DNA of 64,000 nt. It comes from an uncultured Alcaligenaceae bacterium (lineage in GTDB: Bacteria; Pseudomonadota; Gammaproteobacteria; Burkholderiales; Burkholderiaceae_B). The stretch's first letter is position 1; each line of letters begins with the position of its first letter. The stretch covers positions 11,495 through 75,494 of the forward strand of contig CALEQZ010000009.1 of assembly GCA_937908115.1 (NCBI GenBank), given 5' to 3'. The notes under the pieces were generated by a model that saw only the letters and a list, made by a program, of their open reading frames with translations, did not search any database and was not told the DNA's origin. Both the position numbers and the translations under genes were made by a program. This document shows, piece after piece, positions 59,252-64,000 of this stretch.

Positions 59252-60496
59252 CTAAGCGTGCGCGGCTTGCGCGCGGCGCACGTCATGCACGACCCCAGCC
59301 GCGATCAGCTCGTCGATTTCCCGTTCGCTGTAGCCGAACTCGGCCAGGATCTCCGAAGTGTCTTCGCCCAGTCTGGGGGCGGCACGGCGATAGCTGGCGG
59401 GAGTGGCCGAAAACTTCACCGGCATGCCGATGGTACGCACGGGGCCGGCCTGCGGATGCTCCTGCTCGACCACCATTTCGCGCGCCAGGGTCTGGGGATG
59501 CGACAGGGCCTCCCCGACGCTGTGGACCGGCCCGGCTGGCACGCCGGCCTCGTCAAAGGCGGCCAGCCAATGCGACGCAGGCTTGGTGCGCAGGATGGCG
59601 CTCATCAGCTCGACGAGCTCCTCGCGGTTGCGCATCCGGTCGGCGTTGCGCGCAAAGCGCGGATCCTCGCACCATTGCGGTTGGCCCAGCACCTGCGCGA
59701 TGCGCGTCCAGTTCTTCTCGTTGGCCCCGCCGATGATGATCCAGTCCGTGGCCGTGGGAAACGCCTGATAGGGTGCGGTCAGCACGTGCGCGGACCCCGT
59801 CGCCCCGGGCGATTGCCCGGTCCCGAAATAGATGGCGGCGTGCCAGTAAAGCTGCTGCAGGCTGGCTTCCAGCAGCGAGGTCTCGACCATCTGTCCCTCG
59901 CCCGTGCGCAGCTTGTGCTGGTAGGCCGCAAGCACGCCAAACGCCGCAAGCAGCCCTGCGTTGATGTCAGCCACCGAATTGCCGGTGCGCAAGGGCGGCC
60001 CGCCGGGCTCGCCGGTGATGCTCATCAGGCCGGAAAAACCTTGCGCGATCAAGTCGAACCCACCCTTGTCCGAGTAAGGCCCGGTCTTGCCGTAGCCGGA
60101 TACCGCGCAATAGATCAGCCCGGGATTCTCGCGGCGCAGGACGTCGTAGCCCAGGCCGAGCTTTTCCATCGTGCCCTTGCGAAAGTTCTCGGTGATGACG
60201 TCGGCCGTGCGCACCATGCGCAACAGGATCTCCTTGCCCTGCGGGCTCTTGAGATCCAGCGCGATGGCGCGCTTGTTGCGGTTGAGCATGAGAAAAGGCG
60301 CCGATACGCCGTTGATGAGCGGTTCGCGATACTGGCGGGAATCGTCGCCGCCGTCGATTTTTTCCACCTTGATGACGTCCGCGCCCAGGTCTGCCAGCAT
60401 CATGCCGCAGGTCGGCCCTGCCATGATCTGCGACAGCTCGATGACGCGCATGCCGGCCAGCGCGCCGGCCGCCGGAGTAGCCGTGGATTGACTCAT
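59252..60496 (-). CDS. CaiB/BaiF (class III) CoA-transferase
   Basis: A 414-residue family III CoA-transferase. Marks: GMRVIELSQIMAGPTCGMMLADLGADVIKVEK at the N-terminus, the catalytic aspartate region GFDLIAQGFSGLMSITGEPG (Asp about residue 155), PYQAFPTATDWIIIGGANEKNW and AFDEAGVPAGPVHSVGEALSHPQ. It would move CoA between carboxylic acids by a mixed-anhydride route. It is the last gene of a minus-strand group after a Bug receptor and a crotonase, suggesting activation of an imported carboxylate. GAGGAAAA precedes the ATG at 60496. Confidence 0.93.
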   Translation of the reverse strand: MSQSTATPAAGALAGMRVIELSQIMAGPTCGMMLADLGADVIKVEKIDGGDDSRQYREPLINGVSAPFLMLNRNKRAIALDLKSPQGKEILLRMVRTADVITENFRKGTMEKLGLGYDVLRRENPGLIYCAVSGYGKTGPYSDKGGFDLIAQGFSGLMSITGEPGGPPLRTGNSVADINAGLLAAFGVLAAYQHKLRTGEGQMVETSLLEASLQQLYWHAAIYFGTGQSPGATGSAHVLTAPYQAFPTATDWIIIGGANEKNWTRIAQVLGQPQWCEDPRFARNADRMRNREELVELMSAILRTKPASHWLAAFDEAGVPAGPVHSVGEALSHPQTLAREMVVEQEHPQAGPVRTIGMPVKFSATPASYRRAAPRLGEDTSEILAEFGYSEREIDELIAAGVVHDVRRAQAAHA

Positions 60497-60519
60497 GCTG
60501 CTTTTCCTCGTTTCGTTGG

Positions 60520-61314
60520 TCAACGGCCCGTGAAGACCGGCGTCTGCTTGGCCAGGAATGCGCGATAGCCGATGCGGAAATCTTCGGTGTCGAAGCAGTC
60601 GTAGGCCTCGTCGCGCTCGGCCTCGGTCAGCTCACCCGGCTGCAGCAGGCGGCGCACGAAACGCTTGTGCCAGCGCGCGACCAACGGGGCGCCGCTGGCC
60701 ACGCGCTCGGCCGTGCGCATGGCTTCGGCCGCCACTTCTTCGTCGGGCACCACGCGCGTGACCACGCCCAGGCGCAGGGCCTCGTCGGCGCCGAAGATGT
60801 TGCCCTCGAGCAGCATGGCCAACGCCGCCGACGGGCCGACCAGCCTGACCAGGGGCGTCATTTCGGCGTGCGACATGACCAGGCCCAGGTTCTTGATGGG
60901 CGCGCCAAAGCGCGAGCCGGTGCCGCAGATGCGGATGTCGGCCATGCAGGCGATCTCCATGCCGCCGCCCACGCAAATGCCGTGTATCTGCGCAACGATC
61001 GGATGCCGGCACTCGCTGATCGTTTCTATCGTGCGGCGCATGACCTTGCCGTACTCGATCGCCTGCTTCTTGTTGGACCGCGTGGTCTCGAATTCCGAGA
61101 TGTCGTTGCCCGGCGAGAAGGATTTCTCGCCGGCGCCGCGCAGTACGATGCAACGCAGGCCGTCATCGCCGGACAGTTCGGCAAACGTGTCGGCCAATTG
61201 CCGCCACATGTCTATGGTCAGGGCATTGAGCTTTTCCGGCCGATTCAATATGACGGTGGCGATCGCGCCTTGCCTTTCGGTGACGATCAGGTCCTGCGTG
61301 CTGCTAACGGTCAT
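60520..61314 (-). CDS. Enoyl-CoA hydratase/isomerase (crotonase) family protein with atypical active site
   Basis: A 264-residue crotonase. The acyl-CoA-binding and oxyanion elements are present: VILNRPEKLNALTIDMWRQL, SFSPGNDISEF and HGICVGGGMEIACMADIRI. The first hydratase glutamate is kept in GGGMEIA, but the second, normally in a PE-x-x-LG motif, is replaced by isoleucine (GAPIKNLGLV), so classical hydration is doubtful; isomerase, hydrolase or decarboxylase chemistry is possible. The ATG at 61314 has AGGAAG upstream. It lies between the CaiB transferase and a Bug receptor. Confidence 0.88.
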   Translation of the reverse strand: MTVSSTQDLIVTERQGAIATVILNRPEKLNALTIDMWRQLADTFAELSGDDGLRCIVLRGAGEKSFSPGNDISEFETTRSNKKQAIEYGKVMRRTIETISECRHPIVAQIHGICVGGGMEIACMADIRICGTGSRFGAPIKNLGLVMSHAEMTPLVRLVGPSAALAMLLEGNIFGADEALRLGVVTRVVPDEEVAAEAMRTAERVASGAPLVARWHKRFVRRLLQPGELTEAERDEAYDCFDTEDFRIGYRAFLAKQTPVFTGR

Positions 61315-61361
61315 CTGTATGCTTCCTATGGTGACTTGCGGGGCGTGCCCCATGGGGATGG

Positions 61362-62342
61362 CTACTGCTTTTTCAGGCCCAGGTCGGCGACGATGCGACC
61401 GTACTTGCCGTACTCTTGCTCGATGAAGGCCTGGAAAGCCTGGGGGTTGTCGGGACCGCCGCCCACCGCCATGCCCTGGTCGGCGAGCTTGTTGCTGACC
61501 GCCGGGTCGGCCAGCGTCTGGCCAATGGCCTCATCCAGGCGCTTGAGTACGCCCTCGGGTATGCCCGCCGGGGCCAACACCGCATACCACTGCACCACGT
61601 CCATGCCGGCCACGCCTGCCTCGGCCAGCGTCGGCACGTTGGGCAGCGCCGGCGCGCGCTTTTCGCTGGTCACCGCCAGCGCGCGCAGCTTGCCCGCCTG
61701 GATCTGGCCGATGACCGACGGCAGCGTGTCGAAATTCATGTCCACCTGCCCACCGAGCAAATCGGCCACGGCCTGGCCGCTGCCCTTGTAAGGAATGTGC
61801 TCCATTTGCGTGCCGGTGATCTGCGAGAACCGGGCAGCCGTCAGGTGCTGCGGGCTGCCCTGGCCAGAAGACGCGTAGGTATATTTGCCGGGATTGGCCT
61901 TGAGCCGTTCGATCAGATCGGACACCGACTTCAGGTCGCCGTTCTTATCGGGGTTAACGACCAGGACATTGGGAACCGCCCCGATATAGCGCACGGCGGT
62001 GAACGCCTTGATCGGGTCATAGGAAATCGGCAGGACGTAGGGCGAGGCCACGGTCGTCTGCATATTGGCCAGCAGCAGCGTATAGCCGTCAGCAGGCGCG
62101 TCGGCCACGAAGGCGCTGGCGATCAGGCCGGAGGCACCCGGCTTGTTCTCCACCACCACCTGCTGGCCCAAAACGCCGGCCAGCCTTTGCGCCACGATTC
62201 GGGCGGCCACGTCCGTGCCGCCGCCGGGCGGAAACCCCACCACCAAGCGGATGGGCTTGCTCGGATAGTCCGACGCCTGCGCGACGCCGCCCGCGACCAA
62301 CGCCAGCCCGCCGGCCAGCACACATAGGATTCTCTTCAGCAT
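61362..62342 (-). CDS. Bug-family tripartite tricarboxylate transporter substrate-binding protein
   Basis: A 326-residue periplasmic receptor. The signal peptide ends GGVAQASDY (about residue 24), then the family loop YPSKPIRLVVGFPPGGGTDVAARIVAQ, VENKPGASGLIASAFVA, YTYASSGQGSPQHLTAARF and HIPYKGSGQAVADLLGGQVDMNFD. It presumably captures the carboxylate used by the CaiB/crotonase enzymes encoded downstream. The promoter region carries an inverted-repeat operator and lies divergent from a GntR regulator. Confidence 0.95.
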   Translation of the reverse strand: MLKRILCVLAGGLALVAGGVAQASDYPSKPIRLVVGFPPGGGTDVAARIVAQRLAGVLGQQVVVENKPGASGLIASAFVADAPADGYTLLLANMQTTVASPYVLPISYDPIKAFTAVRYIGAVPNVLVVNPDKNGDLKSVSDLIERLKANPGKYTYASSGQGSPQHLTAARFSQITGTQMEHIPYKGSGQAVADLLGGQVDMNFDTLPSVIGQIQAGKLRALAVTSEKRAPALPNVPTLAEAGVAGMDVVQWYAVLAPAGIPEGVLKRLDEAIGQTLADPAVSNKLADQGMAVGGGPDNPQAFQAFIEQEYGKYGRIVADLGLKKQ

Positions 62343-62408
62343 ATCTTTGTCTCCCGATGGCGAGCCGGGCCATGTTCTAATGGCGACACTCGCTCTACTG
62401 GTTTCTGG

Positions 62409-62437
62409 AATATGGTGTTTGGTATACCAGATACCAA
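62409..62437 (-). promoter_or_regulatory. Promoter of the Bug/crotonase/CaiB operon
   Basis: On the minus strand TTGGTA (62437-62432) and CATATT (62414-62409) are 17 bases apart, 66 bases before the receptor start codon. The -35 box and most of the spacer lie inside the inverted repeat at 62418-62438. Confidence 0.6.
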
Positions 62438-62438
62438 A
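62418..62438. promoter_or_regulatory. Inverted-repeat operator of the GntR regulator
   Basis: TTTGGTAT-ACCAG-ATACCAAA, an 8-bp perfect inverted repeat with a 5-base spacer, with a nested TGGTATACCA at its left half. It sits 12 bases before the GntR start codon and over the divergent promoter. The size and form fit FCD-type GntR operators, so repression of both directions is likely. Confidence 0.78.
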
Positions 62439-62449
62439 ATACCAGGTCT

Positions 62450-63163
62450 ATGGACACGCAGACACCTATGGTTAACCCTAGTACGATTGCTGCGGCGAGC
62501 GCCGGCGAGGATCCGCTGGCCATTCACCATCCGACGCTGGCGTCGGTGGTCGCCGACCGGTTGCGCCGCCTGATCACCGACGGCACGCTCAAGCCCGGCA
62601 CCAGCCTGAACGAGCGCGAACTGTGCGACCGGCTCAAGGTTTCGCGCACGCCGCTACGCGAGGCGTACCGCATCCTTGCCGCCGATGGCCTGGTGGACAT
62701 CCAGCCCAAGCGTGGCGCGGTCGTCATCGAGCGGTCGGCGGCCGACATCGAAAATATCTTTGACGTGCTGGCCGTCCTGGAAGGGCTGGCGATCCGCCAG
62801 GCCGCGCAGCGCGCAAGCGACGAGGAACTGAAGGAAATCGCCGACTTGCACGCCCGCATGCTCGAGGGTTACCGCGCCCAGGACATCGGCGCGTATTTCG
62901 AAGCCAGCATGGGCACGCACCTGGCCATCGCCCGCGCCGCGCACAACCCTGCGCTCAGCACCGTCTACGAAAAGCTCAACCTGCAGGTGCAGGCGCTGCG
63001 CTACAAATCCAACCTGAACCCGGACGAATGGACTTCGGGCGTGGCCGACCACGAGCGCTTCGTGCGCGCGCTGCTCAAGCGCGACGCCGACGCGGCCGAG
63101 CATCTCATCCGCGCGCACTTGATCAGCAAGAAGGCGTTCCACCTGCGTGAGCTCGCCGGCTGA
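62450..63163 (+). CDS. GntR-family transcriptional regulator (FCD/FadR type)
   Basis: A 237-residue regulator. The N-terminal winged helix is TLASVVADRLRRLITDGTLKPGTSLNERELCDRLKVSRTPLREAYRILAADGLVDIQPKRGAVV, typical of GntR. The C-terminal FCD domain (about residues 95-230) binds a carboxylated effector through metal-coordinating residues such as those in HLAIARAAHNPALS and DHERFVRALLKRD. The divergent Bug receptor operon and the operator between them point to control of that operon by its carboxylate substrate. Start at the ATG at 62450; an in-frame ATG at 62468 is possible. Confidence 0.93.
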   Translation: MDTQTPMVNPSTIAAASAGEDPLAIHHPTLASVVADRLRRLITDGTLKPGTSLNERELCDRLKVSRTPLREAYRILAADGLVDIQPKRGAVVIERSAADIENIFDVLAVLEGLAIRQAAQRASDEELKEIADLHARMLEGYRAQDIGAYFEASMGTHLAIARAAHNPALSTVYEKLNLQVQALRYKSNLNPDEWTSGVADHERFVRALLKRDADAAEHLIRAHLISKKAFHLRELAG

Positions 63164-63361
63164 CGTCTTGCCCTGTTGCGCCTGCCGCGGCCCGGCGCGG
63201 CCTTGCTGTCGCTGCTGCCTATCCTGCCTGCCAGCAAGGCCAGCCGGTCGTGCTAGGCATGAACAACCGGCCGAGGCCAACAGGGGCCCGACATGGACGC
63301 TGCGCCCGCACTGCCGCGGCGATACTGTCAAGTTTGGATATTCTGGTTAATGCTTTCGACC

Positions 63362-63823
63362 ATGGATCTTTCATCTATCGACTGGCCCAACGTTACAGCC
63401 ACCCTGATCGCGGCCGCCATCGGCGGCAAAGTGGCCATGAGCATTGCCCGCGCGCAGATGAATGAAATACGGGCCATCGAGCAGGACCGGATCCGCCGTG
63501 AGCTCGGGCGCGAACTCATTGAAGCGGTTGATTCCTATGTGCACATTGCCTACCGTGGCGCCGCAGACGAAACCCTTGAGCGCCAGCGCCTGCGAAGGCG
63601 AATCTTGTCTCTAACCGCGCTGCTGGTCCCCGAACAATTCAATCCGGTCGAAGATCACCTGAACCGGGTCGACAAATGGTGGCGAGGCCGCGAAACGGGC
63701 CTGTCCGTGCGCGGCGTGGGCTATACCGCGACCGAGGAATTCATGAGCCGGTTCAAGCAAACCCTCTTTGCCGAAGTATTCAAGACCCATATCCGCGTAA
63801 GCGAAACGCCGCCTGCCTCGTAG
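63362..63823 (+). CDS. Hypothetical membrane-anchored protein
   Basis: A 153-residue protein of unknown function. One N-terminal hydrophobic segment (VTATLIAAAIGGKVAMSIA, about residues 10-28) is followed by a helical, charged region (EIRAIEQDRIRRELGRELIEAVDSYVHIAYRG) and a second helical part rich in Arg/Glu. No lipobox is seen. Codon use includes more A/T-ending codons than the surrounding genes, which may mean recent acquisition. ATGs at 63350 and 63293 are in frame upstream; I use 63362 by the position of the hydrophobic segment. No family recognised. Confidence 0.6.
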   Translation: MDLSSIDWPNVTATLIAAAIGGKVAMSIARAQMNEIRAIEQDRIRRELGRELIEAVDSYVHIAYRGAADETLERQRLRRRILSLTALLVPEQFNPVEDHLNRVDKWWRGRETGLSVRGVGYTATEEFMSRFKQTLFAEVFKTHIRVSETPPAS

Positions 63824-64000
63824 CAGTTCGCTGCCTGCTGCGGCTTGCCACGCTCAAGCCCTGCTGACGCCGAGCGCTTCCCTTTCCAGTTTGCTGTCTG
63901 GGGGAGCTGGGGAGTGTGGTGGGTGATGATGCGCGCAATTGTGTGGCGCAAAAGACAAACCCCGCAGCGTTATCGCTGCGGGGTTTGTGGGATAAAAGCC
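63824..64000. other. Right-edge intergenic region
   Basis: No gene is visible to the window end apart from a strong palindromic terminator (63957-63986). Confidence 0.5.
63957..63986. terminator. Palindromic terminator near the right edge
   Basis: AAACCCCGCAGCG-TTAT-CGCTGCGGGGTTT, a 13-bp perfect stem. On the minus strand it is followed by GTCTTTTG, so it probably ends a leftward transcript from beyond the window; on the plus strand the T-run is inside the stem, so it may also act there. Confidence 0.7.

Noticed and set aside
1..64000. Search for insertion sequences, prophage, integrases or toxin-antitoxin pairs
   Set aside because: No transposase, integrase, terminal inverted repeat pair or phage gene was recognised on either strand.

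Overview
The window is high-GC bacterial DNA with dense coding on both strands, short intergenic gaps and a strong excess of G/C at third codon positions. Gene content points to a betaproteobacterium of the family Alcaligenaceae, most likely Bordetella or a close relative such as Achromobacter: two periplasmic Bug-type solute receptors, an H-NS protein of the BpH3 type, split-alpha transhydrogenase, GlcDEF, and the nadD-rsfS-rlmH-maf order. No insertion sequence (including IS481), prophage, CRISPR array or plasmid gene is visible. Genus is an inference from protein resemblance; the species cannot be fixed from this window.

Layout. 1-5.3 kb: start of a DNA-binding HU gene, a Cys/Met-metabolism PLP enzyme, rlmB, RNase R and tRNA-Leu(CAG). 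5.4-10.1 kb: an exported methyltransferase-like protein, a GNAT acetyltransferase, the arsenite pump ArsB and a membrane-anchored glutamate-synthase-like FMN protein. 10.1-13.2 kb: an envelope cluster (phospholipase-D-type lipoprotein, BON protein, glycine-zipper protein) and a CAT-anticodon tRNA. 13.4-21.6 kb: phosphonopyruvate hydrolase, a soluble hybrid histidine kinase, the ergothioneine genes egtD-egtB, and purB. 21.8-26.6 kb: a glutathione transferase, mnmA, and a LysR regulator divergent from a Bug receptor and an N-formylglutamate amidohydrolase. 26.7-36.4 kb: the proton-translocating transhydrogenase operon, then a minus-strand group running from a DAHP synthase through a D-lactate/glycolate-type oxidase to glcD-glcE-glcF. 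36.4-43.7 kb: tldD, a Nit-type hydrolase, an H-NS protein, pepN and fbp. 43.8-52.1 kb: a small lipoprotein, a quinone oxidoreductase, two EamA exporters, and a MarR-controlled EmrAB-type drug efflux operon. 52.2-59.1 kb: a HerA-like ATPase, yebC, and the housekeeping run purD-hemF-nadD-rsfS-rlmH-maf. 59.2-63.2 kb: an acyl-CoA catabolic cluster (CaiB transferase, crotonase, Bug receptor) divergent from a GntR regulator. The window ends with a small membrane-anchored unknown and a terminator.

The most notable signal is in the leader of the DAHP synthase gene (36242-36412). A 27-codon leader peptide carries seven Phe/Tyr codons in an eight-codon run. It is followed by a GC-rich terminator hairpin, and a segment inside the leader can pair with that hairpin instead: the layout of ribosome-mediated attenuation by phenylalanine/tyrosine. 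Other signals worth checking are two matching palindromic operators that mark the MarR/efflux regulon (with a marR promoter that implies a leaderless mRNA), an inverted-repeat operator covering the promoter of the CaiB/Bug cluster, a phosphonopyruvate hydrolase carrying the diagnostic threonine, and in-frame tandem repeats inside two linked envelope genes.
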